64,000 nucleotides of DNA from Sycobia sp. Sy_11 (GCA_018907035.1 JACCIC010000037.1:1975001-2039000); one strand, 5' to 3'. Numbered from the stretch's first letter, positions 23,917 through 34,820 are shown. Program-made: numbers and translations. The notes: generated by a model not told the origin, from the letters alone.

Positions 23917-24458
23917 GGAAGGGAGAAAGCTCGAGCGGCGAATCGTTTTGTCGCAGGATTACGGGGATTTCCCGTAAGTACGTGGCGTCATCTGTAAGCT
24001 CCCGTGAGCGCGTATAGCCGGGCAAAATGTTTGCCACCTACATAGAGCGGTGGTGGACAGTAGAAAGAGAGAGCGAGAGAGAGGAGGAGAAGGAGAAAGA
24101 GTGGACCATGCTGCACCCGGGAGGACGGAGCGCGGGACTGTTACCGGCAAGCAAGAGGGACGAGTTTCATACGTAAGCGCGCGACAGTAACGGAAATTCC
24201 GGGGACGCGCTCCGGCATTATCAGGCGCGCGGCCGGTGGGTGCGATGTAACACCGCCCCAACCCCAGCCCTCTTCGTCCGCGTAAAAAGATATTAAGAAG
24301 ATCGGAGCGCCGCGCGCGGAGATCGGCGGGAAAAGCGGGTGCTGCTGCCGGAGCGAAAATTCATGGAAACTATGTAAATGGAACGACGGAATGTGGACAA
24401 TGCCGTTCTAGAATTTGAAATCCTATCTCACGCCCTGCCCCCTCTCACACTATCTCTG

Positions 24459-24460
<2 letters not shown>
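23914..24460. other. GC-richer non-coding block
   Basis: CpG-rich at 24160-24340, with interrupted GAGAGCGAGAG runs at 24066-24100. Nothing coding. Confidence 0.55.

Positions 24461-24504
<44 letters not shown>
24461..24504. repeat. (TC)n microsatellite
   Basis: Twenty-two units; complementary to the GA tract 44 bp downstream. Confidence 0.95.
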
Positions 24505-24506
<2 letters not shown>

Positions 24507-24548
24507 TCCTCGCTGTTTCAAACTATTCTTGCTGGATGGGTATCGGAA

Positions 24549-24568
24549 AGAGAGAGAGAGAGAGAGAG
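24549..24568. repeat. (AG)n microsatellite
   Basis: Ten units. Forms a close inverted pair with the CT tract at 24461-24504. Confidence 0.95.
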
Positions 24569-24767
24569 TTAGAACAACGCGTTGGTTTATTTATTCCGAA
24601 TTCGATGTAGGCGCAGCTGGTGGGATGAAACGTAAAGCATTCGACATTAACGGCAATAGAAACAGCGTTTCAGCTCGGTTATATGCACGCGGCCACCGAA
24701 TCGATATTTCTGGAAAGGCGAAGGGACTATTTCTGACGTAGCTACATGACTGAGATTCGTCAAATCA

Positions 24768-24785
24768 ATACATAGCTCTATGTAT
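24768..24785. repeat. Perfect inverted repeat, 8-bp arms
   Basis: ATACATAG, spacer CT, then CTATGTAT. Confidence 0.85.
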
Positions 24786-24789
24786 CTTG

Positions 24790-26510
24790 GCAGTCGTTCG
24801 ACGTGTTTTTAGCATTGAAGATCAATAATAATCATCCCGATCATTCGTATACAAATGTGATCGATTATACATCGGCATCTCCTGCGAACTCTGAAAAACT
24901 CGATTCGAATGTGCTCCAGAAATAATACGATTTTTACGAACTATCTAGGCAATTATAAAAATTTTCAATCTCTTACGAAAACGTATGAGTATCTCTTTTG
25001 TGAAATGAAATCGATGATAATTTTAAATTCGTTACGGATTCCAATTCAAATAAAAGTAATTGTTTCAAAATATCGAAAGTTTATATGTTGGTCTTTCGAA
25101 TAAACTAGTTATTTTATATTAAAAAAGAAGGTCTTAAAATGTCAATACGAGTATATATTTCAGGCACGTATATAGCGAAAAGCATCGATATTGAATATCT
25201 TCCACCGTATATAGGAAATTCTCAAGTGTTCAATCTTTTAATATCAAACGGTATATTTTCATATTATACTCGCGTGAGATAGCTCAGTTCCAGGTGAAAT
25301 TCATTTTTCACATTTATTTTAAGAAAATTCGATCTAAATGTCACACTGTGTCCTTTGAAAACTGCACGCAATTCGACAGTAATATGATATACATGTATTT
25401 TTTATGGGAAAAAAAGAAGAATATTTGAAGTAAAATAATATAATAATAATAATAATAATAATAATTAGTAAGAGCCTTTATACAAGGTATTAATCGACAC
25501 GATAAAATAGCCAAATATACAGAAAATAAGAGAGAAACTCATAAACAGAAAAAAAATTACAGACTAAAACACATTTTACGATAGCGAGAAGCATATTACT
25601 TGCTCTGTGTAGGTACACGTTATCATTATTAGAGTATTCAAAACGGCATTCTAGCTATATAACTGACGATGTAACATATAGATATACACTCTTTTGTTTG
25701 CTATGAGCTACTTGTGGTAAATGCGCGTGCGCAAATATTATAAGCCATTATTATAAGCCGACACGAGATTTAGCTGCTAGTAAAAAAAAGTGCTCGGCAT
25801 TTCAATTTTCTCGTATCCATCTATTCGTAACATGTATTTTGAAAAAAATCTCAACTAAGGTATATGAGTACCAATAAACTGCTATAGTTAACGTAATTTA
25901 AATCTTCAAATAGCGTTTTATTACGGATCTAGTAATAAAAAAAAGTTAGTTATATAATTACTAGTTATATATTATTGTTGAATCCATGAATAATAAAAAG
26001 AAAATATTAAGCACCCTATATACTTACTATGTAGAAATAGTACGTCTAATTTAAAAATCGTACATAACTACAAATATTAAAATAATAAATAATAAATTCA
26101 ATTCAATTAAACTTAACATAACGTAAATTTTTCTTTCCAATCGTTTTAAAGGGTAGTTAATATTCACAGAAAAAGTATACGTGAAAAAAGCGTGTTAATG
26201 ACAGTTCGTACTAATGTCATTTATATCCAATCGATCATTATGAAATATGAGACGGAAAAAGTGTATACATATATAGATACCAAAAGCGAAATCATATTCG
26301 CTCTCATACAATATAGAATAATCATAGTCTCTTATAGCTTGTCATTCAAGCCGAATCCGATGCATTTCAACAACGTAGAAACTCAAGGAACAGTAGAATG
26401 AAAATTTCGAATTTCGAATGGAGTTTTTGTCATTTCTTTTTCGAATTTGCAAAGATTCGAGAATATAGAACGCATACTAGTGGGCTGATTGCACTTTGTC
26501 AGTGTCAAGA
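24790..26510. other. Long AT-rich non-coding stretch
   Basis: One (AAT)n tract (listed separately) and otherwise unique AT-rich DNA. No frame above about 70 codons with an ATG. Confidence 0.65.
25436..25466. repeat. (AAT)n microsatellite
   Basis: About ten AAT units, one of the few trinucleotide tracts in the window. Confidence 0.9.
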
Positions 26511-26513
26511 AAC

Positions 26514-26516
<3 letters not shown>

Positions 26517-26554
<38 letters not shown>
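26517..26554. repeat. (GA)n microsatellite
   Basis: Nineteen uninterrupted units. Confidence 0.95.
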
Positions 26555-26557
<3 letters not shown>

Positions 26558-26757
26558 AATTTACAATTCATATTGTACTGGCTCCCACTCTCTGACTCTC
26601 TTTGCGGCATACCTTGCGCGCGTACTGCACTGTCGCCTTCTTACTGTCCCAGTTCTAACATAGTAAGACGGTTCAACAACCACACAAACACAGCACCTGG
26701 TATAACAATCTTCGAGCAATCAAACTTGAAACTGTATAAGAGAAGATCCTTCCTCTC

Positions 26758-26890
26758 CCCCCCCCCTCCTTAAACAATGCCAATTTTGGAAATACGCGGC
26801 GGTTAAAGTTATACATACATATACATATATATACATGAATCAATGGTAATATCGGCTTCCCTTTCGAAATAGTTTTCTCCCCCCCCCCCC
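26758..26890. repeat. Two poly(C) runs
   Basis: C9 at 26758-26766 and C12 at 26879-26890, 112 bp apart; the second is the longest G/C homopolymer in the window. A TACA/TATA-rich stretch lies between them (26812-26835). Confidence 0.9.
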
Positions 26891-27273
26891 ACTCTCTCTA
26901 AATGCGCGTAGGAAGTACGGGGCGCTTCAGCAATGGCCTTGCTGACATATTCTCGGATATGCATATATCTTGCGCGATGTTGCCCACACATCGGCGGCGA
27001 CGCAGTGGCGACAGAGAGGCGCGGCAATGAAGCTCATGCGTCCATTTCAGACCAGCACAATACACATAGGTGCGCGCGTGCTTGTGCGCGTGTAATACAA
27101 TAAAACTCGTCGGCCATCGCACACCTTTTCCGTTGCCAGTTCATGCGAACCGATATTCTATATATTAAATACAAAAAGGTGCAGCAACTCTCACAAAGAT
27201 AAGTCTCTTATGATCATAATAAAGCTCTTATATTTAAAGAATTTTCTCACTGATATTCTGTCAGTCTCTTCCA

Positions 27274-27299
27274 CTCTCTCTCTCTCTCTCTCTCTCTCT
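27274..27299. repeat. (CT)n microsatellite
   Basis: About 13 uninterrupted units. Confidence 0.95.
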
Positions 27300-27487
27300 T
27301 CTTTCTTCCACCTCCTGGGGCAGACTAAAGCCCACCTCCTCTCAAGACATCCGATAATATGCATAAATGCGCTTTCAACAATAATCGAATATACGCTCCG
27401 ATGCGAATCAAGCAAAACGTTGATGCCTCAACTCGCAGGCTTCATCCGCTCTACATACATATTATAATACTCGTTAGTCCGAACTAA

Positions 27488-27549
<62 letters not shown>
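27488..27549. repeat. Compound (TG)n-(TA)n microsatellite
   Basis: About eight TG units change to about 23 TA units at 27503. The same architecture recurs at 36091-36147. Confidence 0.95.
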
Positions 27550-27552
<3 letters not shown>

Positions 27553-27794
27553 CAGTTTGCGCGAGGACGGCTTCTCGTATTCCGCGTCGGGGCGCAGTCG
27601 CGAAGTCGATCACGTTTCAAACGGTCTCGAAACTTCAACGTTGTCGCGCTCTCTTTCCCCATCTGTAGTTGCAACCTGCTCCGCACGCCTCTTGTTATTC
27701 TCGCGCCGGACATGCACGTACACAGTACACCCGTTAGCGGATTTATGTCTAAAATTTATAGATTTATAACTTTATAAAAAATGTCGCATAAACA

Positions 27795-27797
<3 letters not shown>

Positions 27798-27845
<48 letters not shown>
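27798..27845. repeat. (AT)n microsatellite
   Basis: About 24 uninterrupted units. Confidence 0.95.
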
Positions 27846-27848
<3 letters not shown>

Positions 27849-28320
27849 CATGATTGCTTAGTGAAATTGCAGATTTGAAATATCAATTCCATACAATTGA
27901 AACAGATAAGAATGATCGATGATATACTTTATTTGTTTAACATCAACAGTAATGATTAAAAATCAGATAATATACGCTTGACTTAAAAGCAAAATTATAA
28001 ATCACTTCCATTATTTAATAGCTTTAGTTAATTCTCAAAGTTATACATTAAAAACGAAAGTTGTTACAAAAAACTGTATACAAACTGTCCGATAATGAAA
28101 TAATATTAGCTATGAAAAGCCTTGAACTACTTTTATGCCTTTTTTAAAAGAATATGAATCAATTCGCGTTTATATTGAATGCATTCGATTATGTAATAAC
28201 TATCCGTTACTATGTGAAACATAAATATTTTTCTATTATAAATCGCTTTATAAATGCGTAAACCGTAGAATAAATGCTGAACACAGTGTTGAGCAGAGAA
28301 TACGATCCAAGTTTACATTA
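27846..28320. other. AT-rich spacer
   Basis: Nothing specific seen. Confidence 0.6.
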
Positions 28321-28470
28321 TGTTGTCATGACACAACACCTGAAACTAATCAATACTCGTCGAAACGTTTGCCCATCCCATTGCCGCTGTCCGTTTTTAG
28401 ACCATGATTAATTGTTTAATTGCATCTAACTGTCTCTTTAATTATCCCGCTCCGGGCATTATTCAATTAC
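28321..28470 (+). promoter_or_regulatory. Homeodomain-type motif cluster
   Basis: TTAATTG (28408-28414), TTTAATTGCAT (28415-28425), TAATTA (28439-28444) and CAATTA (28464-28469) lie within 62 bp. Upstream is TGTTGTCATGACACAACA (28321-28338), whose core TGTCATGACA is a perfect palindrome. The density is higher than in comparable AT-rich parts of the window. A 147-codon ATG frame (28404-28847) overlaps but has no recognisable domain. Confidence 0.35.
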
Positions 28471-28849
28471 TCCCAATGGCCTTCTCGACGCGTTGGCCAA
28501 AATCCTTCCACGTTTATCTACAGGAATGCCGTACCGTTAAAGCCGCTCTTTACAAATATTTGGAATCTCTTCACCGTCCCTTCGAATGTCACGCGCACAA
28601 CGTGGCACACACGAGGCCCGTACATAACTATACGTATCGATTATATATTTGCGTCGGTGAAGTTATCCGCATTTCAAAGCGGCACAGCCGCGCCCCACGG
28701 AGTGTTTGCAACCAGAAATCCATCGTGTGCGAATACATCTATATGTTGTGTCCCGCTCTCTGTGACATATATATAGTTAACCAGTTAAGCCCCGATCTCG
28801 AATCGTTTATTATAATCCTGTCAGGAATTTCGAAAAAATATTATTAATC

Positions 28850-30116
28850 GTCAAGATTAAATTGGATTGAATTCAGAATTTTTAATTAATGGAATGGTGT
28901 AAAGCTATTTACTTGTGTTTCAATTGCCAAATTCGTCGGATAATTCCGATGAAATGGCATTTATAAATCAAAAAATTGACTTAAAGAAATACGAAAAGAA
29001 ATTTTAACATAAAAAGTAATTAGAACAGATGTCACTGACAATAATGATAGCTGAATAAAATTTCATATTACATCTGATATATTGAGATTTGCTTTCCTTT
29101 GCTTTGGCCTTTTGTCCCTTTTTTGAAAGAAGAAAATGAGAACAGCGCCGATAAAAGGTGCCATGCTTTTTTTATCCATTGTGTCAGTACGTAAGCAAGT
29201 ATAAGATAAAGTCAGGGAAAAAGATGTTCGCAAGAAACTTAAAGAAAACTTTATAATGTTAAAACGTTCTTTTAGATACTCAGATTAGCCTTAAAAAATG
29301 GAAGCTTTATATCGATATCATCTGTTTCTTTTTTCATTATGTATTTTAATATATTCTGAATTCCGGAGTTAAAGTTATAACGTCAGGCTGTAATGCTGTA
29401 AAACCGGAATGTTAGTTCTAGAGAGTCGGAGTAAATTCCAAGGTACAGAGGACGATGCGTTGTTTCTCTTTTTGTAGCTTAAATCGTTACACAGAGCAGA
29501 ATATTGCTTCTGCTGGAATCCTCTCTAAATCATTCGATGCTTTCTTCGGTTTTAGAAACTATTCTGATATACATTAGGTAGAAATTATATATTCAATAAG
29601 TAAAATAAACAATGACAAAAATTGTTAAAACTGTAGAAAGCAAATTTTAAAAATTGGCTAGTACCTCTTGATTGTAGGACAGATTTCGAAAATGTGTAAA
29701 TGCATAAGAAACAACTATAAGACATGTATTCCAAATTATTCACTTTGAGACTGTATTAATTTTTAATACTATAATTAAAAGCGGTAATAATAAAATAACT
29801 GTAATTAAAAGCTGTTATAAAAAGAAAATTATTGAAGTTATCATTGACGGAAGCAGTATATTTCATCATACCGTGGCCGTAATATTATACAGGGGATCAA
29901 ACACTGATCTTTTACGTTAAGTTTTTTTACTTACATATTTAAATTAGTTAAAACAAGAATTAAACAATTTCTATTCATTGGTTGTTATTCGTTCGTTGGC
30001 CTCTTTGAACGCTGGACTTGCGCTATTAAAATTTATTACGCCTTATAATGCTCGATCGTGTAAAAGCTGGTTACATTATAATATCTATTATTATAGCCTC
30101 CATTAATCAAGATGGA

Positions 30117-30118
<2 letters not shown>
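28850..30118. other. Long AT-rich non-coding stretch
   Basis: Mostly featureless. The right end (30000-30110) is less AT-rich and holds TTTATTACG and ATTAATCA (30102-30109), the latter matching the PBC-Hox form TGATTAAT on the minus strand. Confidence 0.55.

Positions 30119-30166
<48 letters not shown>
30119..30166. repeat. (AT)n microsatellite
   Basis: Twenty-four uninterrupted units. Confidence 0.95.
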
Positions 30167-30170
<4 letters not shown>

Positions 30171-30344
30171 TAGAGAACCTTTCCTACGTAATCACCCGAT
30201 TGAAAACGAAAACACGTATTTCTCTATATTCTATTTGTATCCATATTCCAAATGAAAAAATCCACCTTTTACAAAACTGTGTTTATCGACCGAGAAATTG
30301 ACCTCCAAAAAAGAAAAAAACGAGTTCTAAACAAGGAAATGACG

Positions 30345-30400
30345 TGGAAGGGGGTGGGTGAGGCTCTATAAAAGCCGCTATTGCGGCGAGATGCATTTGT
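30345..30400 (+). promoter_or_regulatory. TATA-type core promoter candidate
   Basis: TATAAAAG at 30367-30374 is preceded by a G-rich GGGGGTGGGTGAGG element. Twenty-eight bases downstream, GCATTT places an A near 30395, close to the arthropod initiator form TCAKTY (5 of 6). Small hairpins follow: GCCGC-TATT-GCGGC at 30374-30387 and TTCTCGG-CATTA-CCGAGAA at 30422-30440. Spacing is right for RNA polymerase II. Lack of transcript evidence keeps confidence low. Confidence 0.3.
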
Positions 30401-30441
30401 CCCTCCGCTCGTTAAAAGTAATTCTCGGCATTACCGAGAAA

Positions 30442-30489
30442 ATGAATATTTCCGTCTGTGACATGCGGTGTCTTCGCGTCTCCATATAA
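30442..30489 (+). other. Short upstream open frame (15 codons)
   Basis: ATG at 30442, stop at 30487-30489. If transcription starts near 30395 this would be the first ATG of the leader proper, upstream of the longer frame at 30719. Confidence 0.15.
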
Positions 30490-30718
30490 GAAGAGCTGCG
30501 AAGATAGAAGGAAAAGGGGAAGCAGCTGACGGGGTGCGCGAGTAATTAAGAAAAAAAAGAAAAAAGAAAAGAAAAAAGGTTTTCCCCGACATTTCCAAGG
30601 AGAAATTTTAATTTTGACAAGCTCTTCGCTCGCAACCGCGTACCGAGTGACGACGAACCTGGCGAGATAGGAGGGGGGGGGGCGAGTGCATTCGGGCTTT
30701 GGCCGACTTCCAGCTTCG

Positions 30719-30928
30719 ATGAACGCCCTCCTTCTCCTCCTCCTCCTTCTACTCGTCGCTTCCGCCAGTCGGGGGAAGGGTTACCGGCGTAACGATGAAC
30801 CAAAGGGTGGGAATGGGGGCCGAGGGATGGGGAGGCGGGCGAAGGAGCATCATACCGAAAAGAGAGTCGCGCGTTATTGGCCGCGTTTACGACGAAGACG
30901 TCGACGACGTCGGATCGCCGTTACGTAA
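30719..30928 (+). other. Candidate small secreted-peptide frame (69 codons)
   Basis: ATG at 30719, TAA at 30926-30928. The translation opens with Met-Asn-Ala and nine leucines, then VASAS, which reads as a signal peptide with an AXA-type cleavage site near residue 16. The remainder is basic and has dibasic sites, a Gly-Arg-Arg amidation-type signal near residues 38-40, a WPRL stretch at 54-57, and eight consecutive arginines before a short tail. Against coding: the leucines come from a CTC/CTT repeat, the arginines from a CGA/CGT repeat, the start context is poor (T at -3), and the same pyrimidine tract ending in CCAG would serve equally as a 3' splice site. No homologue recalled. Confidence 0.15.
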
Positions 30929-30929
30929 C

Positions 30930-31595
30930 GCTCGCGTATACATCTAAACGCATAACACGCTTGCACACGCACACGCGCGCGCACGTATACGTGTATAAGC
31001 CTGTCAGGGCTCTCGGCATTATGACGAGCAGAGACTATCCGCCTGCGGCCTGCAGTCTGGCGACCGCCTCCCCCCTCCCGAGTTGCTGCAGCACCCTGCC
31101 GCTTGCTCGGCACTTGATTTCGAACAGTCTGCAATGCTATGCACTATACTATACGCGTCCTCGCACCGCCGACTCCGTGATACTGTTGCACAGTCAGGGG
31201 CGATTCCACTCGCTGCCTCTTACCCCCCCCCCGCACACCTCTCTCATTTACACTCTTATCATTGGCGCTGCGCGCCATTGGAACAACTTGACAGTTACTT
31301 TCTAGAAAAAAAATCATTCGCATCTAATTCAGCAAAATCAATAGGATTACCAAGAAACCTACATAAAAAGGGTATTATATTCAGTTATTATTATTCGGAT
31401 ATTGTAAAAACCTGTATTGTTCTAGTTATATTTTACTGTATATGCAGTTTCTTGTTTTTCAATTTCATTTATTCCATTTTTAGCCATATCAATATTTATT
31501 TAACACGCGTCTGTAATTTGTATTTCACCCGTCGTGACTCTTTGTTTATTCATGTATATTAACGAATTTGCGATTACTTGCATGGCTTGTCTCAT
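30930..31595. other. Mixed, then AT-rich non-coding DNA
   Basis: Alternating CACACGCGCGCAC near 30970, C10 at 31223-31232, AT-rich from 31300. Frames here are low-quality. Confidence 0.55.
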
Positions 31596-31611
31596 AATTG
31601 TTCATGCAAAT
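31596..31611 (+). promoter_or_regulatory. SOX-POU composite motif
   Basis: AATTGTTCATGCAAAT reads as a SOX HMG core (ATTGTT), one spacer base and a perfect octamer ATGCAAAT. The vertebrate SOX2-OCT4 composite has the same order and orientation with zero or a few spacer bases, and insect SoxB and POU (Vvl/Drifter-type) factors are known to act together. Both halves are exact; occupancy is inference. Confidence 0.4.
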
Positions 31612-31689
31612 ATGTTTAACTGACTGGGCCCTGGGGTTCGTCTAGTTAAAATAAATATCTCTATCCATCGCCCACTCTTTCTGCACCTC

Positions 31690-32040
31690 GCGCGTGCGTA
31701 TTTAACGTGTCGCTTACGCGCGGGACGAGGAAGAGGGCGGCGCGGGAGTGGGGGGGGGGGAGGGGAGCCCCGCCTGTACCCGATGAGCGAGGCTTTAATA
31801 ATAATCAAGTGCATGTTATTTAAGGAAACGAGCGTGCGGCGCGGCGCGAGCGGGCTATTTTCGCGTCGCGCGTCGCCGCGCTGTTTAACGCCCGTCGACG
31901 TCGATGCGCGTCGTCGTCGCCGTTGCCGTCGTCGTTGCGGCTGCTCTGCATATAGCGTGCCGCTCGAGACGAGGGAAAATAGGGCGCGCATCGGGCACCC
32001 GGACGGCAGATTAATGCTCATCGCAGTTGTTATTTAAGAG
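31690..32040. other. GC- and CpG-rich block with CGT trinucleotide run
   Basis: G11 at 31750-31760 and a cryptic CGT/GTC trinucleotide-like segment at 31893-31940. Overlapping frames give poly-Arg or poly-Val-Val style translations. Confidence 0.55.
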
Positions 32041-32251
32041 ACGGAGGTGAAGCTTACTTTCGGAAAATCCGAATTGATGTTTGCTCGAACGGCGTAGCAG
32101 CGACGGCTAATGTGTACGCGTGTGCGTGCGTATATGTGACGCGCGCACACGCCATCTCCTCTACTACGCTGTTATTGAGCAGACTTTGCAGGCCTGCGTT
32201 TGCAATGGTAATCGGGTAGATTGTCTCGGTCTCAGTCTTTAGTAGCTGCCA

Positions 32252-32286
32252 ATTATCATTATTACTATTATTATTATTAGTATTAT
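32252..32286. repeat. Imperfect (ATT)n microsatellite
   Basis: About eleven ATT-like units with substitutions. Confidence 0.85.
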
Positions 32287-32289
32287 ACT

Positions 32290-32625
32290 GAATTATTTTA
32301 CGCATTCCTTTTCCGAGTCGTCATTCGTGAATTATACGAAAGTTTAATCTAAAATTTTATTTGCCAGCGAAACGTTCGGTATCTTTAGTAGTGGGTCGTC
32401 GTGTACTAATTGAAATTAAAATAGTATTAAGCGCGAAGCACAAAGTGCTGTAAAGTGTAAACCGTAAAGGTAAATTTTCGAGTCATAAAATCACCGAACC
32501 TAAAACAAACTTCAATTGGTAAAATTCAATGTTTGTTTATATATAAATAGTGTAAGCAAGCATTAGATCAATTTGAGCAAAGCAAAAGCTGGCATAAATT
32601 AACATAAGTTTCAAAGTTGACAAAA
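32290..32625. other. AT-rich spacer
   Basis: Nothing specific seen. Confidence 0.55.
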
Positions 32626-32880
32626 TCAAAAGTATAATAATCTCTCTATATTCACCTCGCTTAAAACATTGCCATATCCACGTTGAATTATGCGAATGCT
32701 GATGAATTTATATTCGGTTTGCTGAATGAAACAGCACTTATTGATGTAATAACAACGCCCGTCCAACGCAGTAAATTCCTCATTAAATTCAAGACATAAG
32801 ATATTACATGTAGATTCAGTGCCGTTTGACAAACATATATTAGTATTACACCGACATTGCGCGCGCGCATGCCGCGCCCG
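32626..32880 (-). other. Cysteine-rich open frame, possible exon
   Basis: Reading the minus strand from a stop near 32880 to the stop at 32626, the frame carries about eight cysteines within some 45 residues, spaced C-x-C-x5-C-x7-C-x3-C-x12-C-x5-CC, with an SNGTES stretch between two of them. There is no ATG at the 5' end, so it would have to be an internal exon. GAG|GTGAAT near its 3' part is a usable donor, but no good polypyrimidine acceptor is visible upstream. It may be chance in an AT-rich segment where TGT is common. Confidence 0.12.
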
Positions 32881-32902
32881 AAATTACGCTCAGCGCAATT
32901 TC

Positions 32903-32916
32903 CATGAATATTCATG
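32903..32916. promoter_or_regulatory. 14-bp palindrome CATGAATATTCATG
   Basis: Perfect palindrome with no spacer. The inner ATGAATATTCAT has the symmetry of POU-dimer (MORE-type) sites. It lies in a short repeat-free segment. Confidence 0.3.
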
Positions 32917-32959
32917 AGATTGCAACTAAATTAAACTTTATACTTAAAATTTGAATTTT

Positions 32960-33880
32960 CCCCGAGCCCGCCCTTGCAACTCGCTTGCAAAGTCGTTACA
33001 CCGAGCAAATTGACTGCGAGGCTCGCGCCTTCCTCCTCCCCACGCCCCGCAGAGCCGAGGGCGGGAGAGAAAAAAAATCTCTATCGCTGCGCTGCTCAAT
33101 CCACTCGTAATTTATTCTGCATCGTCAGGCGATGAAAAAAGGCGGACTGGCTCGAGCGAGCGCGCTCCTTTTTAAAGCCGTCCCGGCTCCCTCGCCCCGT
33201 CCCGCGAGGTCTATTTAATTCCGAAATACACCGGTGAAACGTTAGTTGTACCACCCCCTCCCCCGTAAAGAACCAAGGCGGAGCGAGAAAAAGGGGAGAA
33301 AATACAGAGATAAATTAGTCAGGTAAGCGGAATATGTATAATAGATTCTCAAATGCCGTCGCAATGAGCTTTTTTCACCTTTTTCTAATTTTTTATGCAG
33401 CGCGCGCAACAAACAAACTGTATTCATAATTATGTCTACACTGCGCGCCCAATGCCGTTACTTTTGTTCATATCTTTACGCATATCATAAATACTCGTGT
33501 AAAAGTAACGTAGCAGCCACCTCTTTGTCCCTCTTGTCCCTATACATATATATTTGCGGAACCGCGCATGGTTCGCACTGTAAACAAACGCATCGTGTCT
33601 TCTCATTGTAAAGGTCGCGCATTTCTGCGACCGACTGCACGCAAAAATGCGACGAAACGTGACGAGAGATAGCAATAATAACACGTACTCCTATTTTTAA
33701 TTTGGAAAATTAAAATAATCGCTCGTACTCCAGAGGGTAATGTTGTAAGAGGGAAAAATCAAGCGGGCCGTAACGTGGAAAATTCGGTAAAACTTTAAGG
33801 GCCGTCGATATACTACTTACACACAAGTCCGGCACGGAACGTGGCAATGGAAAATAATACTTACGAAGTAAAAACGTGAG
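32960..33880. other. Mixed non-coding DNA
   Basis: GC-rich at about 32960-33220, then mixed. No credible gene. Confidence 0.5.
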
Positions 33881-33890
33881 ACGAAAGTAG

Positions 33891-33915
33891 AGAGAGAGAC
33901 AGAGAGAGAGAGAGA
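33891..33915. repeat. (GA)n microsatellite
   Basis: Interrupted once by GACAG. Confidence 0.9.
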
Positions 33916-33952
33916 AGAGCGCGCACGGCGAAAACGGGAGATTTTTCAAAAT

Positions 33953-33959
<7 letters not shown>

Positions 33960-33996
<37 letters not shown>
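33960..33996. repeat. (CA)n microsatellite
   Basis: Eighteen uninterrupted units. Confidence 0.95.
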
Positions 33997-33997
<1 letters not shown>

Positions 33998-34081
33998 TGG
34001 GGCCAATCAAGAATTTCGCTATTTCCGGCGTCGCGTCGTCGCCGTTCGCCGTTTCAGTGCCACCGGTACGACGGGACCGAG

Positions 34082-34094
34082 GTGTGTGTGTGTA

Positions 34095-34146
<52 letters not shown>
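34082..34146. repeat. Compound (TG)n-(AT)n microsatellite
   Basis: Six TG units, the short link TACTG, then about 24 AT units. Confidence 0.95.
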
Positions 34147-34149
<3 letters not shown>

Positions 34150-34179
34150 CACATGCGAAAGTGAACGATAGAAAGAGAG

Positions 34180-34500
34180 ACGAAAGGTGGGGGACGGGGA
34201 GAGGTAGCAGGAGCTTATTTCGTTCCATGGAAAATCCGAATCGTGACTAAAATCGCAAACAGTCCCCCGGCGCGTTATCGGACGAGCGCGCGCGGGCGGG
34301 GACTTTGCGAAATAGCGCGTCGATGAGAGAAGAATATTTGGGACGTCGCCCTCCAAGCGCACGCGGCTCGGGTACGCCGATAGTAGAACGACCGACAATG
34401 CGGGGTGACGGTGTGGTGTGAGGCGGGGAGGGGCGGGGCGAAGCGGAATTATCCGGAGAAAAGCTGAGGGCTGCGAGATTTTTCAACTTTCCTTTTTGTG
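34180..34500. other. GC-rich block with G4-type runs
   Basis: GGGG-A-GGGG-C-GGGG at 34425-34438, with a fourth GGGG 19 bases upstream (34402-34405). CpG-rich at 34260-34440. Confidence 0.5.
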
Positions 34501-34820
34501 TCAAAATCGCGTTAAAGAGACAAACGCGGTTATATGCCGATATACACGTAGAGAACGATTTAGTAAAATTCAGTGAGTTTCTTTAAAAACGCGAGGACAG
34601 GCTCGGGAGTGTGAGGAAAGTGATTCAAATTATTTCAGCTTTCTTAAAATTGTAAAAATCGTAAAAATCGATACAGTTATTCTAAATATCTATAATATAA
34701 TCTAGTAATTTTCTAACATCTAAAAAATATACGTATCTTTTGCTAAAACGTGCTCTCTCTGTTACGATACTATATGGGCGCGTGTTGTTGGCCACTGCAA
34801 TCTACTCGTGTGGGAGTTTT
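34500..34820. other. AT-rich spacer
   Basis: Nothing specific seen. Confidence 0.55.

Noticed and set aside
28404..28847. 147-codon ATG frame
   Set aside because: It overlaps the homeodomain motif cluster and has no recognisable domain or flanking gene signals; the regulatory reading is simpler.
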